Assembly: GCF_910592395.1 (NCBI RefSeq)
Contig: NC_088323.1
Coordinates: 7,442,001 to 7,506,000 of the forward strand
Reading direction: 5' to 3'
DNA from: Lineus longissimus
Lineage: Eukaryota > Nemertea > Pilidiophora > Heteronemertea > Lineidae
DNA: 64,000 nucleotides
Shown: piece after piece, positions 12,866 to 23,123 of the stretch
How the letters are laid out: every line of letters begins with the position of its first letter
Numbering within the stretch: the stretch's first letter is position 1
Notes under the pieces: model-generated
The model's input: only the letters and a program-made list of their open reading frames with translations
Database searches by the model: none
What the model was told of the DNA's origin: nothing
Program-made: the position numbers and the translations under genes

Positions 12866-14897
12866 TTGAAGTTAATCTAGTTAGCGAAGCAATCCAGTCT
12901 GACACGTTTGATTAGCAGCAAGAGAACTGGGGGTTGGTTGCAGCGCCTGAATCTGATTGGCATTCAAGGCAGTGGCGCGTCATGTTACATTCTGTGCATC
13001 GGTAATTTGGTGCTATTGATCTTTACAGAACTAATTTGAGGAGAAAAGAACTCGCTGCGTTTAATGGAGCAGCCAACTTAAAGAGATCCAGTCGAGGCAC
13101 AAAATCTTTATTAGCTGAACTAGCTGAACGTAGTAAAAATAACTAAATTGGTGATTACCTCTTATGCATTTCATTGACTGGAGTCAGCAATGTTATGCAG
13201 TGTTACCAGATGCCCAGCTCACATAATCAACTACCAGAGGGGAACTCGACACTGCCAAGATTTATCAATGGAAGCTTATTCCCGCCTTAGGTTTTAACCG
13301 GGCCGTTCAAAACTCCTAATTTTTATAATAGCGTTTCATGAAAGGTTTCCTAAACTCAGAAACGAAATGCAAACAGTCTGCTTATGAGACAAGATCGTCG
13401 CTCGGAGGCCTAATCCATTGAACGCCCTCCTTTTGATTTAGAGACAAACGCACGTAATAGACTCATAATGAAGTAGCCGCCAATGTATTAGGTGGAAAGT
13501 GATGGTGAAGACTCCTTCATTTGATCTAACGTGGCCTGCAGACAGCGGAACATCGAAGGACAGACAGCGCGATGGAGTGGTGAGGTGCAAGACGAGATGA
13601 GAATCGATACGGCGCCTAGTTCACTTTGTGAACGCATTTAGTTGGACGATTGCTGCATGGCACGGGACCTGTGAGGTTCATTGGTTCTGCTCATCCCGGG
13701 GAAACTGATATTAATCGCAGCTTTTAGCAAGCGTGAACTAGTTAATCATTGTTCGCTCGGGTGGCAGTTTGGGATAATGGGCGAAATTTGATAAGTATAA
13801 AATAGCTAACGACCTAAACGTTTGATAACTTTTAATCAAATGGAGACAGTGGAGCTAATGCATATTTTCACGAGCGTGCTATTTACGCGAATTAATCCAC
13901 CAAAATGAAAATTGTAAATTTTCATATCTTTAGGGAAATTCTCGCGAATTGTAAAACAGAGGCGCGAAAAATGGGCTGTTAGCATGTCTCAGTGTCAAAT
14001 GTAACGATGTTCAATTGATAAAGTGACTAATTACTTGCCATTCCAACCAACGAAAGATGAGGGGCGGTGTCGATGTAGAAAATGTCCCCCTAGAAAAAGT
14101 GTTCGGCCCTATTGTAATCTGACAGATTATGTACATGGTTCTATAGAGGCCACGACCGTCAATAGCTCAACGATTAAAGCGCATAATAGAATCCTTTGTT
14201 TCCCGGACATTCTATCCTAGGACGCTCAATACTTCTTCACTCGCTCACTTGTTCCGTGAACATGATTTTACTTGGAAGACCGAGACATGGATTGCGGCCA
14301 AGGATAAACCCAGTGACAATAATTCCCTTAACCTTAATCCTCCTTCACCGAGGATAGGAGCATGCTGCAGCTGTATTGAGATATATAATCGACTTCCGAT
14401 AAGCCGTGGCACTCCGGGTCGATTCATTGCCGCGTGATCGGTGAGTGAAATGCTGATTGGCTTTTCATGTCCACAGTAAGCATTGGCGCCAGTGACGTCA
14501 TTTGGTGGCGTCAGGTCAATTTTTTAACCAGTTTTCAATGTTCACGGTGGTAGGATAATGTCTAAATGGTGTTATTTGTATATAATTAGCTCATATGTTG
14601 TTTGATAGGTCAGTAACAGGGTTTCGTTGCTTTTTATCTGCTTGAGCTCCGCGAAGGGTTATAAACTGTTAAGGTCCTCGTACAATGTATATATTTTGGT
14701 GTTGGGTTTTGCGGCGGACTGATGAAATGATATCATCAAGGATTGCCCTATTTTGCATAAAAAAATTGAGACCTTTAACCGGCAATTCCTGGGGCTTTAC
14801 TGACTGCCCGAATCGACTTCCTATAAAATGTGACGCAGGATCAATAACCATGTTATCGGTGAGCGAAATAATGATTGAGATGGACACGGCGGAGGCC
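12866..14897. other. Unassigned non-coding sequence
   Basis: Open frames at 14023-14220, 14249-14437 and 14685-14912 are short, overlap frames on the other strand and show no domain. I see no gene, RNA or clear repeat. Confidence 0.4.
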
Positions 14898-16150
14898 GAG
14901 TATCTAGAGTGACTTCAGATATGTTAGGTTGAGTATCTAGAGTTGCTTCAGATATGTTAGGTTGAGTATCTAGAGTTGCTTCAGATATGTTAGGTTGAGT
15001 ATCTAGAGTGGCTTCAGATATGTTAGGTTGAGTATCTAGAGTTGCTTCAGATATGTTAGGTTGAGTATCTAGAGTTGCTTCATATATGTTAGGTTGAGTA
15101 TCTAGAGTGGCTTCAGATATGTTAGGTTGAGTATCTAGGGTTGCTTCAGATATGTTAGGTTGAGTATCTAGAGTTGCTTCAGATATGTTAGGTTGAGTAT
15201 CTAGAGTTGCTTCATATATGTTAGGTTGAGTATCTAGAGTGGCTTCAGATATGTTAGGTTGAGTATCTAGAGTGGCTTCAGATATGTTAGGTTGAGTATC
15301 TAGAGTGGCTTCAGATATGTTAGGTTGAGTATCTAGAGTTGATTCAGATATGTTAGGTTGAGTATCTATAGTGGCTTTGGATATGTTAGGTTGAGTATCT
15401 AGAGTTGCTTCAGATATGTTAGGTTGAGTATCTAGAGTTGCTTAAGATATGTTAGGTTGAGTATCTAGAGTGGCTTAAGATATGTGAGGTTGAGTATCTA
15501 GAGTTGCTTCAGACATGCTAGGTTGAGTATCTAGAGTTGCTTCATATATGTTAGGTTGAGTATCTAGAGTGGCTTCAGATATGTTAGGTTGAGTCTCTAG
15601 AGTTGCTTCAGATATGTTAGGTTGAGTATCTAGAGTTGCTTTAGTTATGCTAGTTTGAGTATCTAGAGTTGCTTCATATATGTTAGGTTGAGTATCTAGA
15701 GTGGCTTAAGATATGTGAGGTTGAGTATCTAGAGTTGCTTCATTTATGTTAGGTTGAGTATCTAGAGTGGCTTCAGTTATGTTAGGTTGAGTATCTAGAG
15801 TTGCTTCGGATATGTGAGGTTGAGTATCTAGAGTTGCTTCAGATATGTTAGGCTGAGTGTTAGACCGAGTATATCGAGTTGCATTAAATACGTTTGTATC
15901 AGCTCTAGTATCTAGAGTTGCTTCAGATATGATAGGCTGAGTATATCATGATATAGAGTAGCTTCAGATATTTTAGGCTGGGTTGCTTCGGATGTGTTAG
16001 GCCGAATATCTAAATTTGCTACAGATATGTTAGGCCGAGTGTATCGAGTTGATTTAAGTATGTTGTTTGGTTGGGTATCTAGACTCTGCTCAGATATGTT
16101 AAGCTAAGCTTCTATACTTGCTTCAGATATGTTACACTAAGTATCTCAAG
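14898..16150. repeat. 33-bp minisatellite, about 29 regular copies plus a decayed tail
   Basis: The unit begins GAGTATCTAGAGTTGCTTCA and continues GATATGTTAGGTT; successive starts at 14898 and 14931 give a 33-base period. Copies are nearly uniform to about 15860 and then decay progressively to about 16150 through substitutions and indels. A homogeneous core with a degraded edge is what unequal crossing-over produces. The unit contains stops in several frames and is not coding. Confidence 0.9.
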
Positions 16151-16586
16151 TAAATGTAAAAAAACAATTGAAAAAATAAACATATTTGAAATTTTTCATG
16201 ACATGTACCGGGATATATCTATCGTTTGCATCAGACTGATGCGAGTTCTATCGAGTTTTGACCTCAGTCTCCGTTAATTCCCGCCAATTCCGCCGCATGT
16301 TCGGATATGGGGAAGAAAAAAGGAGACTAATGCCCATGAGAAGCTTTGATGACTCGGAATACGATCGCCGGCCTATATTTTCCAAGGAAAGTTCCCTCCG
16401 AGTAACCTTGACATCCCAAGCCGCCTTCCGCAGCTATCTATTGCGGGATCGATAGCCGCCAATCGACAAGTATGATCAAAAATCCTGATGGACTTTCCAC
16501 AAGTGGGGATATGGTAGACGGCTTAATTTCCTCTCCGCTGGCATTTTGGACCGATGCTTTAGATTGTGATCATCTAATGGGTGTGA

Positions 16587-16747
16587 TCAAAATGTAAGGT
16601 AATCATCGTATTTTGTGTAGGGTACGACACCGGTGGTTTCATTCCAACGGTCATTAACGCAGTAGCCTTCTCCAACGACGCTGCTGGAATTAATGACAAA
16701 TCGGAAACGTGGCTCCGCAGTGATTTCAAAAAGACGCACCATGTCAT
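16587..16747 (-). CDS. Candidate terminal exon of an unrecognised extracellular-type protein
   Basis: On the minus strand a TGATCATTTCAG acceptor is followed by 161 bases open in one frame to a TGA at 16587-16589. The two leading bases give a phase-1 entry. The peptide has a readable, non-repetitive composition with FRFVINSS, then GEGYC and DRWNETTG, including two potential N-glycosylation sites and one Cys. I do not recognise the family. No upstream exon was identified, so it may be chance. Confidence 0.22.
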
Positions 16748-17739
16748 CTGAAATGATCAGTTTCGTTTGAATTGCAAATAATTAAGCTTATTCTGACAGT
16801 ATACGGTAATTAGTATAAAGGAATACCAGTGGCATTTTTAAATCGAATTTGCCTAGGGCTTTGACACATCGGCTCTCTCACCTAAGACCTAATTTGATGT
16901 ATAATATCTAAATATCCTCCCTATTGGTAGTTTGAAGGCCGGCGGAAGGCACGATCAGGCTGGTAAGAGGTCAAAGCCCAGGTCCCTTGAGGCTTTTTCA
17001 TGAGTAAATGTCACTGTCCTTTTTGCCCGCTGTGCGAAAACTACCGGCCCGATTTCGTCAAAGATACGATTTTCTTACATCAAATCTTAGTCTTCGTAAG
17101 TTCTTTGTAGCGCTACGCTGTCCTTTCGCGGCCCGTCTTGTTGGTACGGATCCCATGGTACCCGGTCGTTTGACATCACCCCTTTTTGCAGCTCGGCGAT
17201 CGGAAGATCAAACAACGAGATAAAACTCAGCTGAAGGGAGGAAAGACTGTTTAGATTTTCCTGATACCAAGGTACCAAGTCGTTTGACGACAGTTCGATC
17301 AGCAGGATGATTGAAGAGAATAATTATGCGAAAGATCGACTGATATTCGATGGTGACCAAGGTGTGATGCAAGAAGAAAGGGGGACTGAATCTAATCACC
17401 TCACATACATGTATCTAGGAATTGCCAATGTCCCCTGTATGGCCTCGGCAATGATAATATCAGGGAAGACCCAGTATGATGTAGGCTATCAAAATAGGAA
17501 AGACGCAAGGCGATGCACACAGGAAAGATGCAAGCTATTAGATGCCACAGATGTTTGCTGCATTAAAGTTGCATTAGGCTTCATTTTACACCCACATTGT
17601 AATGAAAAACTTACAGTTTTAACTTTCTCTAACATGTAATCGAGTGATAAGAGGATTTCAACGAGTTTCATTACACCGGGGAGGTCTGTTTTTTTCTTCA
17701 AATAAGTCCGTGTGATTTAATTATCTTTAAGTACGTGAT
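16748..17739. other. Unassigned sequence
   Basis: The longest open frame (17307-17639, plus, 110 codons) has no recognisable domain or splice context. No repeat seen. Confidence 0.35.
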
Positions 17740-17749
17740 GTTCAGTGTA

Positions 17750-17980
17750 TAGGACTTGGGAGCACCTGGGGTTTATTGCTTTGTATGAGTTGTTAAAGGG
17801 AACATACCACCTGGGTATTTTGGTTGGGGCGGGTTGTTAAAAGGACCATACCACCAAAGAGGCGGCCTGGGTTTATTGTTTAGGTGGATTGTTAAAGGAC
17901 CTATACCACCAGGGAGACAGACTTAGGATGGGTAGTTCAAGAGGGTATGCTACCAGGGAGACGCCCTGGTTTTATTTACT
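17750..17980. repeat. Degenerate tandem repeat of about 55-65 bp
   Basis: GGGTTTATTGT, GTTGTTAAAGG and ACATACCACC recur in order about four times with indels. Confidence 0.6.
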
Positions 17981-18114
17981 GAACTTATTTACAGAAAGTT
18001 CCTCAAACACCGGTGTAACCCAACACCGAGCAGGGTGGTCATTTTTTGGTGTAGTGATAGTGTCACCTTGGGTACGGTGTTACACCAACACTCTACACTT
18101 TCCCAACCCCAAGA

Positions 18115-18545
18115 CTCGACCTGACCCACTGCCCACTATGGTTACCACAGCGCTAACAGACTACAATTTATAACAAATTTGAAAACTCAGGCCGATTCGA
18201 CAGCGAATAATTCCTGTTCTATATCACACGACGTAGATTTACTTGTGAATATTTCTAGATGATAACTTGAACACATCTGTTAATAGGTTGATATAAGTAT
18301 AGCTGTCCTGAATAAATAAATAAAGCAGTGTTTTTGCTGCCCTATGTCTTTAGGGTACCAATTGCGTTTATTTCTGCCATGTCTCCTAAGTTGTGAAGAT
18401 TATTGCATGTGCTGTGTTGTGTAGCATGCACACCAGGACAGGCAGATGTGATAACAAGCACTTGGCTCAAAGTGTTCTTAAAATGCAATAGACGGCAGAC
18501 TGTCCGGTATCGTTACACTTGTGGTGAATGTAAATGACTAGCAAT
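18115..18545 (+). mobile_element. Single arm of the foldback family seen complete at 29.8-30.7 kb
   Basis: It shares with 29.83-30.24 kb CACTATGGTTACCACAGCGC-type sequence, GAATAATTCCTGT, TGAATAAATA-type sequence, TTGTGAAGATTATTGCATG, GCTGTGTTGTGTAGCATG and AACAAGCACTTGGCTCAAAG, in the same order. The opposite arm is missing; low-complexity arrays follow instead. Confidence 0.75.
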
Positions 18546-18599
18546 CATCAAACCATTCACTACATGTGTAACCATGGCGGACAGTCATGTCAGTGGGGT

Positions 18600-18975
18600 G
18601 TCTGCCCATTCCGCCTCAACCTTATTCGCCTTATCCAATTTTGCCTTCTCCCATTTAGCCTTCTCCTAACTTGCCTTTTCTCAATTCGCCTTCGTCTTAT
18701 CTCACCTTTGTTCCAATTGGCCTTCTTCCTAACTCGCCTTCCTCTCATCTTGCCTCATCCTAGTTTGCCTTTTCTTATTTCGCCTTTGTCCTATTCTGCC
18801 TTGGTTTCATCCTGCCTTATCTCATCTTGCCTTTTCTTGATTGACCTTTGTGTCAATTCGCCTTCTTCCCATTTTGCCTTCTCCCGTTTCGCCATATCTC
18901 ACCTCGCCTTTTATCAATCCGCCTTTGCTTATCTTGCCTTTGTTCTATTTTGCCTTGTTGTCTTGAGAGCTAACT
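18600..18975. repeat. Degenerate 15-16-bp array rich in TTCGCC/TTGCC (left arm)
   Basis: Units such as TTGCCTTCTCCCATTT repeat with a period near 16. The 154-codon leucine-, serine- and phenylalanine-rich open frame here only reflects the pyrimidine-rich strand. The complementary array lies in inverted orientation at 19.63-20.0 kb. Confidence 0.8.
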
Positions 18976-19624
18976 CGTTCTGTAAGAAGGCCTCATAATT
19001 CCCCAATGATCAAAGGAATACATCTTCCAGATTGCTGGATTTGAGTAGGCCTATTGACCATAGTTCATAATAAAGAACTTCAGAAGCACTCACACTTTGA
19101 ATGATCAATAAAATACTTAGCACCCCCATCCCTCCTATATAGTACCAGGTCACAAGTCTTACTCATCAAAGAATGCCAAAACACTATGCCAAAATATTTC
19201 TATGAAAGACTTGGAAAACTCTAAGATTTGACAAACATGGGTAAAGATACTAAGTTGGTTTTGGAGATACATGTAAGCTTACATGTAGATGGTTCAGAAG
19301 TTTTGAAGATTTGAAAACATTGGTAATTAAACAACAGCCTTTGGGTAGGGTACCAAAACATAATTCGTGGAAACACTCTTATATGAAAGATTGGCCCCAC
19401 AAACATGGGTAAAAGAGACAAAAGTCGTTTGTAATATGGTATGTAATGTAATATGACTATAATGGCTGAGAAGTTATCTACACTTGTAATTTTGGCAATG
19501 TCCACCGGGTTTTGGTTGGGGGTACCCCCGAATGGACCCTAGAAGCCCTTCAACACTGTTGAAGACACTTTCATATGAAAGATTGACTCAACAAACCTGG
19601 GTAAAGACACCAAGTTTGTTGCAA
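18976..19624. other. Spacer between two inverted low-complexity arrays
   Basis: The spacer contains an internal near-repeat (CATATGAAAGATTG and AAACATGGGTAAA words at about 19382, 19573, 19232 and 19403). No gene is supported. Confidence 0.4.
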
Positions 19625-19995
19625 AGTAGGAAGAAGGCGAAATGGGAAGAAGGCGAAATAATACAAAGGCGGGGTGGGTAAAGGCGAGATAGGATGAAGG
19701 TAAATTAGGACAAAGGTAAATTAGGACAAGGTGAAATAGGAGAAGGCAGATTAAGACAATGGCAAACTGAGACGAAGGCAAGAATGGATAAGGCAACTTG
19801 TGATAAGGCAAGATAAAACAGAGGCAAAATAGCATAAGGCGAAAAATGAAAAGGCGAAAAAAGACAAAGGCGAGATAGAATAAGGCGGATTGGGAAGAGG
19901 CAAAATTGGAAAAGGCAAAATAGGAGAAGGCGAAATGTATATTTTTTAAAGGCAAAATGGGAAAAGGCGAAAAAAGACAAGGCGAAATGGGCATG
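19625..19995. repeat. Degenerate 15-16-bp array rich in AAGGCGAAA (right arm, inverted)
   Basis: Units such as AAAGGCGAAATAGGA are the reverse complement of the 18.6-19.0 kb array, so the two can pair into a stem of about 370 bases with a loop of about 650 bases. Minus-strand open frames of 101-151 codons here are compositional artefacts. Confidence 0.8.
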
Positions 19996-21095
19996 AACCG
20001 CCAGTGGCACAGGTAACCCTAGCGGTCAGTTCCTTTATAACCCTGAAGATGGCGTTTGTGTTGTTTTAGCGTTGCAAAAAGTAATAAGCGGCGGGGGGAT
20101 ATTTTTAGTCAGCGAAGTGACTAATCCCGGCCTTCCATGCGACAGTTCTGGCGGGGTTTGTGTTGTCTTATAAAAGCTGCTCCCTGGAGCTCTGTCCGTA
20201 ATTTTGGTTGAATTTGAAAGGATATTTTGGGCATTTTTTAAAGGTTTTCGTGGTCTTGTCTGCCCGCGGATCACTTCACTCAGGGTATATGATAAAGTCC
20301 CCTCCTTAAGGGTTTGGCACATTTGCTGGTGTGCGTTTGCGCCTCTGCAAACAAAAGGACCGAGCCAGATGGTTTTCTTCCATGAAACCAAGTTTTGAAA
20401 CAAAAGAAAACCTCGTTTTCGAATGCGCGGCTGTAACCAAAAGGACCGAGCTAGATGAAAACTTTCCTCTGTGTTAAATTGATAATAAATGAATTACTTG
20501 CGGTAAATCTGCACATGGGAAGCTTTCAGCGATACAACTTTGTCTTCATGCTGAGTTTTGTTTATGACCCTGACAATGCCAGCGGGGAGAAGGCGGTTGA
20601 GTAATCTTACGCAATCTGCCTTTGGTCTAGGAGGGTGTGACGTTGCTGCATGCTACGTTGGCACTGTCACGATGATATCATCTACCTTGATCAACAGACC
20701 ACATGCCGACAACTTCGCGAAATAAGTGGAGATTTGTAGGATCTAAGCTCTCCAGCACATATATGCGATATGTTGATAGAATTAATCATCGTAATGGTTT
20801 CGACCCAGGTTTATGTGGCATCTTGCTGCGTTGGTCATTGTTGTGCTTCTCTATCAGCAAGGTGGCAAAATTAGAGTGTCCCTTAGCTGAACCTGAACTT
20901 AGCTCATTGCTTAGTTTATATAGTTACAGAACTTAATAATCAAAATCAGCATGACCCAGCACCTTAAATGAATTACTTAATGGGTACCTAGCGTTTTTGT
21001 CATTGAAATATGATTTTTATTCGTTAACAAGAGACACATCCTGCCAATTTTGTTATTTTGATTACGTTGTCACTCAACTTTCAACCCAAGAAAAC
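19996..21095. other. Intergenic sequence upstream of the GPCR gene
   Basis: AAAAGGACCGAGC.AGATG occurs twice, about 70-90 bases apart (20355 and 20438). No gene is supported. A two-codon upstream reading frame (ATG at 21096, stop ending 21104) precedes the GPCR start. Confidence 0.4.
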
Positions 21096-21174
21096 ATGAA
21101 TTAAAACACTTCTTTCGGAGACGGTGCAGATTCTTCTGATAGACGACGAGAAGGCATCAGGGGGAAACCTCGTC

Positions 21175-22959
21175 ATGAAGGTTCCTACGGTAATGCTTCA
21201 GGTTGTAGCCATGATATCATGTCATGCTGGACCCTTAGTTGGTCTTCCAACGGGGCCAACTATCAAACCACAAGATACCTTCAACAGTCGAACGATATAC
21301 GAGGATCCTAGTCGGGGGACTTCCGCCGAATTCGTCAATCGAGCTGAAGACTCGGTTGTAACTGATGGTTTGAAGCAAAAGGGGACTTGGAAAGATGAAC
21401 CGTGGACCGCAGCAACTGAGGATGCAACAAAAACCGCAACAACATTGGCTGTGATTGCGACATCCCACCGTTTTAGAAGGAAAATGGGTTCTAGGAAAGG
21501 TGGAGAATGGACTGCAGATACACCATTTGCGACAATGCACGCAACAGTCCTTGTTGATACTGAGATCAGTACTTATAAAAGGCGGACGAGGACCACGAAA
21601 GATGAAAACTGGACTACAGACACTCACGCTGTGAAAACCATTCCTGCGTCGGTTTTTCCTGATGTAACAGCGTCAGAACACTCGATATTTTTAGGTCTGG
21701 CAAAATGGAACGCTAAACGATGGACTGGTGACATTTCTAAAATGACCAACCCTTTGAATGTCCTTTCCGACAAGACTGGGTCAGCACCTGAAAGTAATTT
21801 CAGTCAGCCAACTGCAGCGAAGGGAAACGCTGGGCGAGAGACTACAGAAACAATTTTGGCATCGACCCCTGCAAGTGTCTTCATCGAGACCTCCGAGAAC
21901 ATCAATACTGAAACCTCAAGTCAGCCCCGTTTACCGAATTCGACATCGTACTTAGATTTCACCGATACCAACTTTAGTGGAACCGTAAAATCTGACAGTG
22001 ATTATAACCTAACAGAGGAGGAGTTTGCTTTTTTGGAGAACATCGAAGGGACAAGCAAGAAAGTGACTATGTACGTCATGCCCATAATATTTGCCATGTG
22101 TGTGATTGGGAATGTGCTTTCTTTCATAGTGATGACGAAGGAACATAACCGTAATAACAGTACCTGTGTCCTCATGGCTATCCTGAGCGTCGTGGATCTT
22201 CTCGCAGGAATCGCAACTTTTACGTTCAACTGGCTGTCGGCGGTCATTGGGGAAAGTGTAAGAACGACTGCATTTTGTAAAGGAGGTATCTTCTTCATGG
22301 GCACGTTGACATTATCAAGCAATATGGTCCTTACCTACATGACGTCGCAGAGAGTGATTTGTGTCTATCATCCATTGAAAGCGAGGACGACGATGAGCAA
22401 TGTAAAACGCACCAAACGGGTTGCCTTCGGGCTTCTCACGTGCGCAGCGCTGTGGCATGTACCAGGTGTGCTCACCATAGAGAAGCTTGAGCTACTAAAT
22501 ATGCTAAATATGAATCGTGTGGACCAGGTGTGTATCTTCCAGTATGATACCCTCAAGCTAATATACCTTTTTGCAAACGTCCTGATATCTGCAGTCGTTC
22601 CTTTCATCGTTATTCTTGGATCTAATGTAGCCATTTTGATCAAGATGAGATCAGCCGCCAGGGAACGAGCCAGACTACAGCAATCGACCGAAGAAGACCA
22701 TGCAACGACCAGAACAAAAATGCTCCTGCTGGTTTCCTTTTCGTTTTTGTTATTAGTTGCACCAAGACGCATGGGTGTGATTCTCAAGCAAGCAGCAAAC
22801 CGGAATACACCAGTTCGTTGCGCACAGCTTGGTCTAGTCAGCGTGATTGGCGAACACTTTTCGTTTTTGAGCAATGCCATCAACTTCTACCTCTACGTTC
22901 TCGGCGGAGGGCAGAAGTTTAGAAAAGAGTTGAAAAACCTTTGTGCGCGCAGTCATTAA
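21175..22959 (+). CDS. Intronless rhodopsin-type (class A) GPCR with long Thr/Ser-rich ectodomain
   Basis: A 594-residue seven-helix receptor of the peptide-receptor-like type, acting at the plasma membrane; the ligand is unknown. I start at the ATG at 21175 because it begins a hydrophobic, signal-like stretch; the frame is open upstream only by a GTG at 21124. Residues about 25-295 form an extracellular region with N-glycosylation sites (NFS 208, NST 255, NFS 266, NLT 278) and four Trp-Thr repeats (Trp 77, 112, 146, 183). Helices are near 297-320 (GN motif), 329-354 (LSVVDLL), 369-395, 416-434, 461-489, 514-538 and 551-575. Cys368 and Cys453 are the expected disulfide pair. The DRY position reads SQR (392-393 = QR), helix 6 keeps Pro530 but lacks CWxP, and NPxxY reads NFYLY (570-574). 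The C-tail is very short. A FMRFamide-receptor-like orphan is possible; the exact subfamily is unresolved. Confidence 0.9.
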   Translation: MKVPTVMLQVVAMISCHAGPLVGLPTGPTIKPQDTFNSRTIYEDPSRGTSAEFVNRAEDSVVTDGLKQKGTWKDEPWTAATEDATKTATTLAVIATSHRFRRKMGSRKGGEWTADTPFATMHATVLVDTEISTYKRRTRTTKDENWTTDTHAVKTIPASVFPDVTASEHSIFLGLAKWNAKRWTGDISKMTNPLNVLSDKTGSAPESNFSQPTAAKGNAGRETTETILASTPASVFIETSENINTETSSQPRLPNSTSYLDFTDTNFSGTVKSDSDYNLTEEEFAFLENIEGTSKKVTMYVMPIIFAMCVIGNVLSFIVMTKEHNRNNSTCVLMAILSVVDLLAGIATFTFNWLSAVIGESVRTTAFCKGGIFFMGTLTLSSNMVLTYMTSQRVICVYHPLKARTTMSNVKRTKRVAFGLLTCAALWHVPGVLTIEKLELLNMLNMNRVDQVCIFQYDTLKLIYLFANVLISAVVPFIVILGSNVAILIKMRSAARERARLQQSTEEDHATTRTKMLLLVSFSFLLLVAPRRMGVILKQAANRNTPVRCAQLGLVSVIGEHFSFLSNAINFYLYVLGGGQKFRKELKNLCARSH

Positions 22960-23117
22960 ATAGATGATATGCACATTCGGACAACAAAGTGACTTTTAAA
23001 TGTCAAACACGTTGGGGTCAAGATGCAAGAATCAATTTCATGGAAATCGACGAAGAACCTTTGAGCAAAACGATTCTGCTAACACATTTCTTCAAAAAAT
23101 ACGATTCAAGCGATTAG

Positions 23118-23123
23118 AATAAA
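23118..23123 (+). promoter_or_regulatory. Candidate polyadenylation signal of the GPCR gene
   Basis: AATAAA about 160 bases after the GPCR stop. A second AATAAA at 23460-23465 is an alternative. Confidence 0.4.

Noticed and set aside
14898-16150. CRISPR-like array
   Set aside because: The repeats are contiguous 33-bp units without unique spacers, in eukaryotic DNA.
18534-20010. Leu/Phe/Ser-rich open frames of 101-154 codons that look like membrane proteins
   Set aside because: They fall in 16-bp pyrimidine-rich arrays and their composition follows directly from the repeat.
21124-21174. GTG at 21124 as the GPCR start
   Set aside because: Non-ATG starts are rare in animals, and the ATG at 21175 directly precedes a hydrophobic signal-like segment.
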